This document shows positions 9,484-17,863 of a stretch of 64,000 bases of DNA, one piece after another. Positions within the stretch are counted from its first letter, which is position 1. The number at the start of each line of letters is the position of its first letter. Below the pieces are notes generated by a model. It saw only the letters and a list, made by a program, of their open reading frames with translations. It was not told where the DNA came from and ran no database searches. Source of the DNA: Agromyces rhizosphaerae (lineage in GTDB: Bacteria > Actinomycetota > Actinomycetes > Actinomycetales > Microbacteriaceae); NCBI RefSeq assembly GCF_027925245.1, contig NZ_BSDP01000001.1, forward strand, positions 372,001-436,000, given 5' to 3'. Position numbers and translations under genes: made by a program.

Positions 9484-9555
9484 TTCCTACTGCCCGCGAG
9501 TCCTCCCGCCCGCGAGGGCATGGACGGCCCGTGCGGTCACGGCGCCGCGCCGCGA

Positions 9556-10620
9556 CTACGCCCCGGGCGTATCGCCGCCGGGCGTCGCGATGCCGGCCGT
9601 GCTCGCGCGCACGGGCGCCTCGCGCGGGATCTCCAGCCAGAACTCGACCTCGTCGTCGTCCTCCTCGTCGCCGGCCTCGCCCGACGCGGCGAGCAGGCCG
9701 ACCACGGTCACGGCGGTCGGCCCGCCCGCCGCCGCCGTGCGCGCGACGATGCGATCCGCCCTGCTCGACGCGATCGCGTCGGCGAGCTGCGAGAGCACCG
9801 ACGCGCGCGACTCGTCGGACATCTCGTCGATGCCGCCCTCGTCGAGCAGGGAGACGATCGCGCCGCGCTCCCGCGCCTCGCGGACGCGCTCGCGCACGTC
9901 GTCGTCGAGCAGCATCCGGCCGCGGATCTCGTCGCGGATCGCCGCCTCCAGCATCCGGCACTCGCGTCGCTGGGCGTCGCTCAGGTCACCACCGCGCTCG
10001 ATGATGCGGCGCAGCATCGGCGCGGCGATCCTGCTCGTCTGGGCGATGCGCAGCCGGCCCTCGAACAGGTGCGCGTCCTGGGCCGCCTGCCAGTCCGCGG
10101 CCTCGCGCTCGGCGCGGGCGAACGCCCGGGTGTCGCGCGCGGCCTTCGCCAGCGCCGAGGTGAGCATGTGCGTGATCGCGACCCAGACGATGCTCCCGAT
10201 CACGCCGAGCGTGCCGAGCGCCATCGGCCCGGCCCAGACCACCGTCTGCACCGCGAGGACGACGACCCCCGCCCACGCGGCGACGAGGTGCGCCCGTGCC
10301 GCAACGATCGTCATCAGCGTGCCGACGGCCGCGACGTACCAGGTGGCGTACCCGCTCGGTTCCGCGGGGTCGAGCTGGCTCGTCACGAGCAGCGGCAGCG
10401 CGACCGCCACCGCGAGGTCGAACACGGCCATCCACAGCGGCATCCGCATGTCCTTGGCCGGCCAGAGGCTCATCGTGGTCGCGAAGGCGTACAGGGCGAG
10501 CGCGACGAGCGTGGGCACCGGCGACGCCGGCACGTCGAGCGAGGTGATGCCGAGCACGACGTGGTACGCCGAGAACAGGGCGCCGAGGGCCACCAGCAGC
10601 CACCGCGGGACGGCGATCAC
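9556..10620 (-). CDS. Histidine-kinase-like membrane protein without recognisable catalytic motifs
   Basis: A 354-residue protein with six predicted membrane segments in residues 1-185, then a helical cytosolic region rich in charged residues (RRECRMLEAAIRDEIRGR and following) and a short strand-rich end with an acidic run, DEEDDDEVEF. The layout mirrors the neighbouring histidine kinase, but no phospho-accepting histidine box and no N, G1 or G2 ATP-binding boxes can be seen. The GTG start overlaps the kinase stop by 4 bp (GTGA), so the two are translationally coupled. I infer a partner or regulator of that kinase, perhaps a degenerate paralogue. No known function is claimed. Confidence 0.6.
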   Translation of the reverse strand: MIAVPRWLLVALGALFSAYHVVLGITSLDVPASPVPTLVALALYAFATTMSLWPAKDMRMPLWMAVFDLAVAVALPLLVTSQLDPAEPSGYATWYVAAVGTLMTIVAARAHLVAAWAGVVVLAVQTVVWAGPMALGTLGVIGSIVWVAITHMLTSALAKAARDTRAFARAEREAADWQAAQDAHLFEGRLRIAQTSRIAAPMLRRIIERGGDLSDAQRRECRMLEAAIRDEIRGRMLLDDDVRERVREARERGAIVSLLDEGGIDEMSDESRASVLSQLADAIASSRADRIVARTAAAGGPTAVTVVGLLAASGEAGDEEDDDEVEFWLEIPREAPVRASTAGIATPGGDTPGA

Positions 10621-11867
10621 GACGCCGTCTCCGTCTCGTCGAGCTCGGCGGGCCAGCAGATCAGCACGCGCGTGCCCTCGCCCGGCCAGCTCGCCACGCG
10701 AGCGGAGCCGCCCGCGCTGGCCATGCGCTCCTCGATCGACATGCGGATCCCGAGCCGGCCCGACGGCACGAGGCTGCGCTCGAAGCCCACGCCGTCGTCC
10801 TCGATCTCGACGACGACGCCGTCGCGGCCGACGCCGCGCACCCGGAGCGACCGGCGGATCGGCCGCTCCTCGTCGCCGTCGCCGTGCTGGATGCTGTTGA
10901 CCATGCCCTGCACGGCCGCCGAGTAGATCGCCTCGACCGCCTCGACCGGCAGGTGCACGCCGCTCGCGTGCACCTGCCGGATCTGGAAGGGGGTCGCGAA
11001 GGTCGACAGCGCCGAGCGCAGGCGCCGCACCAGCACCGTCAGCTCGACGCGCTCGACCGCGCTGGGCACGCCGGGAGCGCCGGCCTCGGCGAGGCGCGCG
11101 ACCGCGTCGCGCGCCATCCGCGCGGCACGTGCCCGCTCCTGGCCGTCCTCGGCTGCAGCGGCGGTCAGCATGGTCGTCAGCACGCTGTCGTGCACGAGGG
11201 CGTCGATGCGCACGCGCTCGACCTCGTTCGCGTGCTGGCGCACGGCGATGTCGTAGCGGCGCAGCGCCGCCTCCTGGGCCGAGTCGACCGAGCCCGAGGC
11301 CTGCCTGAGCATCGTGATGATGATGAGCACGACGAGCCCGAGGATGATCGAGTAGGTCGCGTCGAGCGTGGCGATGACCACCCCGGCGTCGCCGCCCGGC
11401 GGGCCCTGCCGCACCACGCCGTACGCGATCGGGACCAGCACGGTGTACGCGACCGCGCCCCAGAGCGGCAGCGCGATGCACGCCGCGGTCGTCGCGACGG
11501 TGCAGAGGTAGTAGATCCACGGGACCTCGCCGGAGAGCGCGGCGGGATCGGCGACGAGCGCGGGCCAGGCGAGCACGGATGCCGCGTAGGCGATCGCGAA
11601 CAGCAGGCTCACCCGGTGCATCGCGATCTTGGTGATGCTCGCGATCGCGAGGGAGGCGATGCCGCCGTAGAGCCCGGCCATGAGCACCGTGCCCGCGCCC
11701 ACGTACAGCGCCGGGTTCTGCGCAAGCGCGATCGGGGCGGTCTGCGCGGCGAACACCAGGCCGAACAGGCCGACCGCCCGTGCGGAAACGGTCTCGATCT
11801 GCGCACGGGTGACGGCCGTGCGCTGTCGCGGGCTGAGTCGCGCGAGGGGCGACTCAGCCGCGGCCAT
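10617..11867 (-). CDS. Membrane sensor histidine kinase, NarL/DesK-type
   Basis: A 416-residue kinase with six membrane segments in residues 30-190 and no large external sensor domain. The dimerisation box ALVHDSVL puts the likely phospho-accepting histidine at about 226. The ATPase domain has an N box with N324 (GMVNSIQHG), a G1 box EDDGVGF near 357-362 and a G2 box GRLGIRMSIEERM near 370. The ATG lies inside the end of the response-regulator gene (14-bp overlap), behind GGGCGGAG. The set is regulator, kinase, kinase-like protein in that order. The signal is unknown; the short loops suggest sensing in or near the membrane. Confidence 0.85.
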   Translation of the reverse strand: MAAAESPLARLSPRQRTAVTRAQIETVSARAVGLFGLVFAAQTAPIALAQNPALYVGAGTVLMAGLYGGIASLAIASITKIAMHRVSLLFAIAYAASVLAWPALVADPAALSGEVPWIYYLCTVATTAACIALPLWGAVAYTVLVPIAYGVVRQGPPGGDAGVVIATLDATYSIILGLVVLIIITMLRQASGSVDSAQEAALRRYDIAVRQHANEVERVRIDALVHDSVLTTMLTAAAAEDGQERARAARMARDAVARLAEAGAPGVPSAVERVELTVLVRRLRSALSTFATPFQIRQVHASGVHLPVEAVEAIYSAAVQGMVNSIQHGDGDEERPIRRSLRVRGVGRDGVVVEIEDDGVGFERSLVPSGRLGIRMSIEERMASAGGSARVASWPGEGTRVLICWPAELDETETAS

Positions 11868-12573
11868 CTCCGCCCTCGGGATCGAGACCGGGGAGGATGC
11901 CGTCCTCCACCGCGCGACGCAGCAGGTCGACCTTGGTCGGCGCCGGGCGCCCCACCTCGACGTACTTCGCGCGGATGCGGTCGAGGTACTCACGCGCCGT
12001 GGAGTGCGCGATGCCGAGCTGCAGCGCCACCATCTTCAGCGGCAGGCCCGAGGCGTACAGGTGCAGCACGTCGCGCTCGCGGCGGCCGAGCTGCGCCTTG
12101 GCGAACTCGGAGTCGGCCTCGATCGCGCTCGCCCACTCGAGGTTGTTCAGCACGTCGCCGCGCGCGACGACGGCGATCGACCTGATCACGGTCTCCATGG
12201 GCGACGACTTCGGGATGACCCCCGCCGCCCCGGCCGCGAGCGACTCGCGCACGCTCGCGACGCGGTCGGCGATCGAGTGCACGAGCACGGCGGCCCCGGT
12301 CGCGCGGATGGCGAGCACGTTGTCGGTCACCGCGGTGCCGTCGCCGAGCGACAGGTCGAGGACGACCACGTCGCACGCCTCGCCGCCGAGCCGGTCGACG
12401 AGCTGGGGCACCGTCGCCGCGGTCGCGACCACGTCGTACCCCGCGTCGGCGCAGGCCCCGCGCAGCCCGAGCCGCACCGCCTCGTGGTCGTCGACGATCG
12501 CCACGCGCGGCGGTCCCGCCACGTCCGTTCCCGCTTCGCCTGCCTCCACGCCCACCCCTCGTTCGCGTCGCAC
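11854..12573 (-). CDS. LuxR/NarL-family response regulator
   Basis: A 239-residue regulator. The receiver domain (about residues 23-140) has the acidic pair VAIVDDHEAV, the phosphorylation site D73 in VVVLDLSLGDG and the conserved lysine near 122 in VIPKSS. A LuxR-type helix-turn-helix follows around 165-225 (LGRRERDVLHLYASGL and HSTAREYLDRIR). It is the first gene of a three-gene set with the histidine kinase and its companion. The GTG start was chosen because TATCGT lies seven bases upstream; this start directly follows the stop of the methyltransferase gene. Target genes are unknown. Confidence 0.9.
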   Translation of the reverse strand: MRRERGVGVEAGEAGTDVAGPPRVAIVDDHEAVRLGLRGACADAGYDVVATAATVPQLVDRLGGEACDVVVLDLSLGDGTAVTDNVLAIRATGAAVLVHSIADRVASVRESLAAGAAGVIPKSSPMETVIRSIAVVARGDVLNNLEWASAIEADSEFAKAQLGRRERDVLHLYASGLPLKMVALQLGIAHSTAREYLDRIRAKYVEVGRPAPTKVDLLRRAVEDGILPGLDPEGGDGRG

Positions 12574-13845
12574 CTAGGCAACGATACTGCCGAGTCGGGC
12601 CACCGCCTCCACGTGATGCGTGTTCGGGAACAGATCGAACGCGCGCAGCTCCTCGAGGCCGTATCCGGCCTCGCGCAGGTACCCCACGTCGCGCGCCAGC
12701 GCGACCGGATCGCACGCCACGTAGACGAGCTGTCGGGGCCGCAGCTCGCCGAGCGCGGCGATCACGGCGCGCCCCGCGCCCGAGCGCGGCGGGTCGAGCA
12801 CGACGGTCGCCTCGGCGAGTGCCTGGCGCTCGGCCCGCGACGCGTCGGCGACCAGCCCCTGCACGAAGCGGTCCACCCGGGCGGTGACCGCGGCAGCCCC
12901 CACCCAGTCGGCGAGGTTCGCCGCCGCGTGGTCGGTCGCTCGCTCGTCGGCCTCGACCGTGGTGATGCGCACGGTCTCACCGAACCGGTCGCCGACCGCG
13001 GCCGCCAGCAGGCCGACCCCGCCGTACAGGTCGAGGTTCGCCGCCCTCGGGTCGAAGGCCGACCCGTCGATCGCGTCCTGTACCGCACGGGAGAGCGTGC
13101 GCGCGGCGTTCACGTGCACCTGCCAGAAGCCGCCCTGCTCGAGCGTGAACGCACGCCCGTCGACGACCTCGACGATCTCGCCGCGGGGCGGCTTCCGGGG
13201 CTTGCCCCGGCGATCGCGCTCGGCCACCAGCACCCGGGCGCCGCCCTCGCCCGGTGCGACGACGTCGACGTGCGCGGCCCCGGGGAAGCGCTGGCCCAGC
13301 GGCGCCGCGGCGGCCACGGCCGGCGCCGCGAGCGGCAGGTCGGCGACCGGCACGACATCGTGCGAGCGCGCGGCGAACGGGCCGAGGGTGCCGTCGGGAG
13401 CGACCTGCAGGCGCACGCGGGTGCGCCAGGCGGAGCCGGCATCGGATGCCCCGGGCGGGGCGTCCTCGCCGAGCGGCACGGCCTCGACGACCGGGTCCGC
13501 CTCGAGCCCCGCGAACCGCTCGAACGCCTCGCGCAGCACGTCCGCCTTCAGCTCGCGCTGGCGTGCGAGGCGGATGTGCCCGAACTCGGCGCCGCCAGCG
13601 CGCTCGGCCGGGTCGCGCTCGAGCGACGCCGCGCTCCAGACGTGGTCGACGCGGTCGTCGGACGCCTCGAGCACCTCGACCGTCTCGGCGCGCCAGTACC
13701 GGTCGTGCCGGTCGTCGATCACGCGGGCGCGCACGCGCTCCCCCGGCAGCGCGTCGGAGGTGAACACCACCCGGCCCTCGTGCCGGGCGACGAAGACGCC
13801 GCCGTGCGCGACCGGTCCGACGTCGAGCTCGAGGGTGCGTGCCAT
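12574..13845 (-). CDS. TrmA/RumA-type RNA (uracil-C5) methyltransferase
   Basis: A 423-residue SAM-dependent methyltransferase. Residues 1-60 look like a TRAM RNA-binding domain. The catalytic part has FWQVHVNAARTL, the SAM motif DLYGGVGLLA, LDPPRSGAG, the nucleophile loop YVACDPVALARD and the terminal base motif THHVEAVARL. Family members put methyl groups on uracil C5 of tRNA or 23S rRNA, here of unknown site. No iron-sulfur cysteine cluster is seen, unlike E. coli RumA. It diverges from maf with only 36 bp between. The family is certain, the target base is not. Confidence 0.88.
   Translation of the reverse strand: MARTLELDVGPVAHGGVFVARHEGRVVFTSDALPGERVRARVIDDRHDRYWRAETVEVLEASDDRVDHVWSAASLERDPAERAGGAEFGHIRLARQRELKADVLREAFERFAGLEADPVVEAVPLGEDAPPGASDAGSAWRTRVRLQVAPDGTLGPFAARSHDVVPVADLPLAAPAVAAAAPLGQRFPGAAHVDVVAPGEGGARVLVAERDRRGKPRKPPRGEIVEVVDGRAFTLEQGGFWQVHVNAARTLSRAVQDAIDGSAFDPRAANLDLYGGVGLLAAAVGDRFGETVRITTVEADERATDHAAANLADWVGAAAVTARVDRFVQGLVADASRAERQALAEATVVLDPPRSGAGRAVIAALGELRPRQLVYVACDPVALARDVGYLREAGYGLEELRAFDLFPNTHHVEAVARLGSIVA
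12581..12586 (-). promoter_or_regulatory. Candidate -10 box for the two-component operon
   Basis: The minus strand reads TATCGT, seven bases, then the regulator GTG. The box lies inside the last codons of the upstream methyltransferase gene, so the regulator operon could be transcribed on its own as a leaderless message. Confidence 0.5.
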
Positions 13846-13881
13846 CCGTCAAGCGTCTCACGGACGGTGCAGGATGGTGCC

Positions 13882-14529
13882 ATGCGCCTGTACCTCGCCT
13901 CGACCTCGCCCGCGCGACTGCAGCTGCTGCGCCAGGCCGGCATCGAGCCGGTCGCGATCCCGCCCGGCGTCGACGAGGAGGCGCTCGTCGCGCGCACCGA
14001 GGCCGCGGAGGGCCCGCTGCCGGTCGACCGCATGGTGCAGCTGCTCGCGCGCGCGAAGGCCGAGGCGCTGGTCGGCACGGATGCCGCGGGCCCGGACGGC
14101 GCGCCGATCGACGGGCTCATCCTCGGCGGCGACTCGGCGTTCCTGGTCGACGGCGTGATCCACGGCAAGCCGCACCGCCCCGAGGTCGCGTCCGCGCGCT
14201 GGCGCGCGCAGCGCGGCGGCACCGGCGACCTGTGGTCCGGGCACTGGCTCATCGACCACCGGGGCGGCGCGGCGCGCGCCGCGGCCGGGCGCCCCGACGT
14301 GGCATCCGTCACCTTCGCCGACGTCACCGACGACGAGATCGACGCCTACGTGGCCACCGGCGAGCCGCTCGCCGTCGCGGGCGCGTTCACGGTCGACTCC
14401 CTCGGCGGGCCGTTCATCACGCGTGTCGACGGCGACCCGAGCACGGTCGTCGGGCTCTCGCTGTCGACGCTGCGCGAGCTCGTGCGCGAGCTGGGCGTGG
14501 AGTGGACCTCGCTCTGGAACCGGGGCTGA
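13882..14529 (+). CDS. maf: Maf-family nucleotide pyrophosphatase
   Basis: A 215-residue cytosolic protein with the Maf signature ASTSPARLQLLRQAGI at residue 4, ARAKAEAL near 55, GGDSAFLVDG near 75 and HGKP near 90. Maf proteins hydrolyse non-canonical or modified nucleoside triphosphates. The usual ADT at the catalytic loop reads GDS here; the aspartate is kept. The ATG at 13882 follows a CAGGAT box by six bases, so it may be leaderless. It lies between the carboxylase epsilon and alpha genes, as in mycobacteria from memory, with the two-component and methyltransferase genes inserted before it. Confidence 0.88.
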   Translation: MRLYLASTSPARLQLLRQAGIEPVAIPPGVDEEALVARTEAAEGPLPVDRMVQLLARAKAEALVGTDAAGPDGAPIDGLILGGDSAFLVDGVIHGKPHRPEVASARWRAQRGGTGDLWSGHWLIDHRGGAARAAAGRPDVASVTFADVTDDEIDAYVATGEPLAVAGAFTVDSLGGPFITRVDGDPSTVVGLSLSTLRELVRELGVEWTSLWNRG

Positions 14530-14658
14530 CGAGCGCGCGCATGCCGCACGCGGCATCCGCTCGGCCCTGAGCCGCGCCCAGCGGCGGTTGTGGCTCGCCG
14601 CCCACGCTTCGCCGGGTTTCTTGTGCGCCGTCACCAAAGATGCGGCGGCGCGCGCCAA

Positions 14659-14664
14659 TAGGCT
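14659..14664 (+). promoter_or_regulatory. Candidate -10 box for a leaderless accA3 transcript
   Basis: TAGGCT is followed after eight bases by the ATG at 14673. A GGGG run in the spacer could weakly serve as a ribosome-binding site, so the leaderless reading is likely but not certain. Confidence 0.45.
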
Positions 14665-14672
14665 GGGGAATC

Positions 14673-16439
14673 ATGCCGCGCATCACCAAGGTCCTCATCG
14701 CCAACCGGGGCGAGATCGCCGTCCGTGTCATCCGTGCCGCCCGCGACTCGGGGATCGCCTCCGTCGCGGTCTACGCCGACCAGGACCGCGACGCGCGGCA
14801 CGTCAAGCTCGCCGACGAGGCGTACGCCCTCGAGGGCAGCACCAGCGCCGAGACCTACCTCGTGATCGACAAGCTGCTGTCGGTCGCGCGCCGCTCGGGT
14901 GCCGACGCGGTGCACCCCGGCTACGGCTTCCTCGCCGAGAACTCCGACTTCGCCCGCGCGGTCATCGCCGCGGGCCTCACCTGGATCGGCCCGTCGCCCG
15001 AGGCCATCGAGCAGCTCGGCGACAAGGTGTCGGCCCGGCACATCGCCGAGAGGGTCGGCGCGCCGCTCGCGCCGGGCACCCTGAACCCCGTGGCCGACGC
15101 CGCGGAGGTGCTCGACTTCGTCGACCAGCACGGCCTGCCCGTCGCGATCAAGGCCGCGTTCGGCGGCGGCGGCCGCGGCCTCAAGGTCGCGCGCACCCGC
15201 GAGGAGGTGCCCGAGCTCTTCGACTCGGCCACCCGCGAGGCCGTCGCGGCGTTCGGCCGCGGCGAGTGCTTCGTCGAGAAGTACCTCGACAAGCCGCGCC
15301 ACGTCGAGACCCAGTGCCTCGCCGACGCCGAGGGCAACGTGGTCGTCGTCTCGACCCGCGACTGCTCGCTGCAGCGGCGCCACCAGAAGCTCGTCGAGGA
15401 GGCGCCCGCGCCCTGGCTCACCGACGAGCAGACGCGGCAGCTCTACGACTCCTCCAAGGCGATCCTGCGCGAGGTCGGCTACCTCGGCGCCGGCACCTGC
15501 GAGTTCCTGATCGGCGCCGACGGCACCGTGTCGTTCCTCGAGGTGAACACGCGCCTGCAGGTCGAGCACCCGGTCTCCGAGGAGGTCACCGGGCTCGACC
15601 TCGTGCGCGAGCAGTTCCGCATCGCCGAAGGCGGCACGCTCGACTACGAGGACCCGGTGGCGCATGGCCACTCGTTCGAGTTCCGCATCAATGGCGAGGA
15701 CCCGGGCCGCAACTTCCTGCCGGCCCCGGGCCCGGTGCACCAGCTGCGCTTCCCCGGCGGCCCCGGCGTGCGCATCGACTCGGGCGTGACCACCGGCGAC
15801 GAGATCTCGGGCGCGTTCGACTCGCTGCTCGCGAAGCTCATCGTGACCGGCTCGTCGCGCGAGCACGCGCTCGAGCGGGCCCGGCGCGCGCTCGACGAGT
15901 TCGAGGTCGCCGGCCTGCCGACCGTGCTCCCCTTCCACCGCGACATCGTGCGGAACGAGGCGTTCGCGCCGGCCGACGGCGAGCCGTTCTCGGTGTTCAC
16001 GCGCTGGATCGAGACCGAGTACGACAACCGCCTCGAGCCCTGGTCGGGCGAGCTGGCCGAGCCCACCGGCCCGGCCGCGCGCGAGGAGGTCGTGGTCGAG
16101 GCCGACGGGCGCCGCATCGCCGTGTCGATCCCGAAGCGCTTCGCCGCCACGTCGCTGCAGCCGACGGCCGGTCCCGCACCGCGCCGCCGCAACGCGGGCC
16201 ACGCGGTCGACACCGGCACCGGCGACGCCGTGAAGGCCCCGATGCAGGCGACCGTCGTGAAGGTCGCGGTCGAGCCGGGACAGGCCGTCGTGAAGGGCGA
16301 CCTCATCCTGGTGCTCGAGGCCATGAAGATGGAGCAGCCGATCGCCGCGCACAAGGACGGCGTGGTCAGCGTCGTCAATGCCGAGGTCGGCGTGACGGTC
16401 TCGAGCGGCCACCTGCTGCTCGCCATCGGCGACGCCTGA
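14673..16439 (+). CDS. accA3: Acyl-CoA carboxylase alpha subunit (biotin carboxylase + BCCP)
   Basis: A 588-residue biotin-dependent alpha subunit that carboxylates its own biotin with bicarbonate and ATP. Residues 1-110 are the biotin carboxylase N domain ([13 protein letters not shown]). The ATP-grasp domain follows with [15 protein letters not shown] and [20 protein letters not shown]. The biotin carboxylase C domain leads to a linker, then a biotinyl domain at about 515-588 with the biotin lysine K552 in EAMKM. BirA at 6.4 kb is the probable modifying enzyme, and AccD5 and AccE the partners. In mycobacteria this subunit is shared by several carboxylases; that this holds here is inference. 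Confidence 0.95.
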   Translation: MPRITKVLIANRGEIAVRVIRAARDSGIASVAVYADQDRDARHVKLADEAYALEGSTSAETYLVIDKLLSVARRSGADAVHPGYGFLAENSDFARAVIAAGLTWIGPSPEAIEQLGDKVSARHIAERVGAPLAPGTLNPVADAAEVLDFVDQHGLPVAIKAAFGGGGRGLKVARTREEVPELFDSATREAVAAFGRGECFVEKYLDKPRHVETQCLADAEGNVVVVSTRDCSLQRRHQKLVEEAPAPWLTDEQTRQLYDSSKAILREVGYLGAGTCEFLIGADGTVSFLEVNTRLQVEHPVSEEVTGLDLVREQFRIAEGGTLDYEDPVAHGHSFEFRINGEDPGRNFLPAPGPVHQLRFPGGPGVRIDSGVTTGDEISGAFDSLLAKLIVTGSSREHALERARRALDEFEVAGLPTVLPFHRDIVRNEAFAPADGEPFSVFTRWIETEYDNRLEPWSGELAEPTGPAAREEVVVEADGRRIAVSIPKRFAATSLQPTAGPAPRRRNAGHAVDTGTGDAVKAPMQATVVKVAVEPGQAVVKGDLILVLEAMKMEQPIAAHKDGVVSVVNAEVGVTVSSGHLLLAIGDA

Positions 16440-16467
16440 GCCCGCCCGGCCGCCCACGCACGGTGAG

Positions 16468-16600
16468 GCACTTTTCAGGAGCTGCCGAGCGGGCGGCGGC
16501 GGCAACATGCGCGGACTCCGCTCGCGCGCACGAGGCGTGCGTGTTCGGGCCAGATTCCGGCGGATTGTTGAGCCGGCCGCCCGGCTGCTCCTGAAAAGCG
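16468..16600. repeat. Inverted-repeat element A, next to the AbiEi-DUF559 gene
   Basis: A 133-bp element that starts with CTTTTCAGGAGC (16471-16482) and ends with its exact inverse GCTCCTGAAAAG (16587-16598). The arms can be extended imperfectly to about 28 bp. The same ends recur in element B at 17686-17820, but the interiors differ. It lies between accA3 and the stop of the AbiEi-DUF559 gene. It looks like a small palindromic mobile or recombination element; no matching named family was recognised. Confidence 0.75.
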
Positions 16601-16632
16601 ACGAAGGACCGGACGTCTGCGGGGTGGGCGCG

Positions 16633-17568
16633 TCAGTGGGCGGATCGGCGCAACCGCGCAGCCGCGAGGGCACCGATGACTCGCTGGACGACGCTGTCCG
16701 GGTCGGCGAGCACCTCGCGGGCCGGCACCCGGAGCGTCGGATAGCCGCGAGCGAGCAACTCCCCGTCTCGACGACGATCCTCCTCGAACGCAACGAGCGA
16801 ACTGTGGAACGCGCGCCCGTCGACCTCGACCACGAGCAGGCGGGCGACGAGGAAGTCGACGCGACCGACCCCGTCGATCCGCACCTGCTGCCGGTACTCG
16901 AGCCCGACGTCCCGGAGCATCAGGCCGAAGTGCGACTCCGCACCTGACCCGGCGGCATCGGTCAGCAGCTCCGACAGCTCCCGATGCCATCCGCCGTGTC
17001 CGGCGAGCAGGCCCCGAGCATCGTCCAGCCCGACCAGCCGCTCGGCGACGGCCGACTCGAACGTCGCAAGGACGTCTGCCCGCGGCTGACAGGTCGCCAC
17101 CTGGTCGAGCGCGGAACGGATGTCGGTACGCCACGAACTTGCATCCTCCCCTCGCTCGGCCACCGGGCCCTCGCACCAATGCAGCACCAGCAGCTCCTCG
17201 TGCCGGTCGGAGTGGATTCCATCCTCACCCGCGAGTCGCAGCGGCGCATCACTGCGGTCGGTCAGCGGATGCCGCGTGCGCAGCCGAGCCGCGTTGGCCG
17301 GGAGCGCGATGTGCACGGCGGCGTCCGACCCGGCCCACATGCCGAGGCTCGCCGCCGCGCTGACGCAACCCAGCCGCCCGCCGACGCGGACGGCGACGAC
17401 GGCCGCCCGCTCGGCCGACGTGCTCGCGTAGTGGCCCCGGCGGACGCGCCGCAGGACCCCGGCGCGCACGGCCATGGTGAGCAGCCCGGGCGAGTGGCCC
17501 GCGTCGAGCAGCTGCCGGCGCGTGGCGATGCCACCGAGTCCGTCCACTGTGCTCACGACCCGCTCCAT
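16633..17568 (-). CDS. AbiEi-type winged-helix plus DUF559 (Vsr-like) nuclease fold protein
   Basis: A 311-residue protein. Residues 1-50 match the AbiEi antitoxin winged-helix start (DGLGGIATRRQLLDAG, then GVLRRVRRGHYAS). Residues about 205-305 form a DUF559/MTES_1575 domain of the PD-(D/E)xK nuclease fold: E211 in GAESHF, D238 in GRVDFL, E248-V-D250 in VVEVDGRAFH, then RRDGELLARGYPTLRV. The last catalytic lysine is replaced by D250, as is usual in this family. No AbiEii toxin gene lies nearby, so it is an orphan. The ATG at 17568 is uncertain; in-frame starts exist upstream. Elements A and B lie 32 bp beyond its stop and 117 bp before its start. Biological role unknown. Confidence 0.75.
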   Translation of the reverse strand: MERVVSTVDGLGGIATRRQLLDAGHSPGLLTMAVRAGVLRRVRRGHYASTSAERAAVVAVRVGGRLGCVSAAASLGMWAGSDAAVHIALPANAARLRTRHPLTDRSDAPLRLAGEDGIHSDRHEELLVLHWCEGPVAERGEDASSWRTDIRSALDQVATCQPRADVLATFESAVAERLVGLDDARGLLAGHGGWHRELSELLTDAAGSGAESHFGLMLRDVGLEYRQQVRIDGVGRVDFLVARLLVVEVDGRAFHSSLVAFEEDRRRDGELLARGYPTLRVPAREVLADPDSVVQRVIGALAAARLRRSAH

Positions 17569-17685
17569 GCCGACAGGTTCGTGCTGCACCCCACTCCGAT
17601 CGGCACGGACGTCCCTTGCGCGCGCCACCAGAGCCGACAGGCATCCTGTGGAGGATACATTCCGCGGCATCCGCCCCTCGACCCT

Positions 17686-17820
17686 GCACTTTTCAGGAGG
17701 TCGCCAGCGCCCGGCGCAGCCGATCGCCAACGATCGACCTACTGGACAAGGGATCTGCGCGGGCCCGCTGAGGCACGCAAGGTATCGCCATGGCCCTGCC
17801 AGGCGCTCCTGAAAAGCGCC
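17686..17820. repeat. Inverted-repeat element B, next to the AbiEi-DUF559 gene
   Basis: A 135-bp element with the same ends as element A: CTTTTCAGGAG at 17689-17699 and GCTCCTGAAAAG at 17805-17816, in inverted orientation. The right end also forms its own small hairpin, GGCGCT and AGCGCC. Length and ends match element A while the interior does not. It lies between the AbiEi-DUF559 start and the lpdA stop. Confidence 0.75.
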
Positions 17821-17863
17821 GCTCCATACGGGGAACCGCCCCGCCTGCGGGCGGAGCGCGCGG

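Larger units (their letters stand above)
9211..9555. other. 345-bp intergenic region between convergent operons, two hairpins
   Basis: No convincing gene is present. The stretch holds a 12-bp hairpin at 9413-9447 and a GC palindrome at 9470-9483, and its middle part is visibly richer in A and T than the neighbours. It could contain terminators for both convergent operons, a decayed gene or a small RNA; nothing here decides between them. Confidence 0.5.

Noticed and set aside
16633..17568. A complete AbiE type IV toxin-antitoxin pair
   Set aside because: Only the AbiEi-like winged helix is present, fused to a DUF559 domain; no AbiEii nucleotidyltransferase gene was found on either side.
16468..17820. 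Reading the AbiEi-DUF559 region as a classical insertion sequence or an integron cassette
   Set aside because: There is no transposase or integrase, no visible target-site duplication, and the end motif does not resemble known attC core sites.
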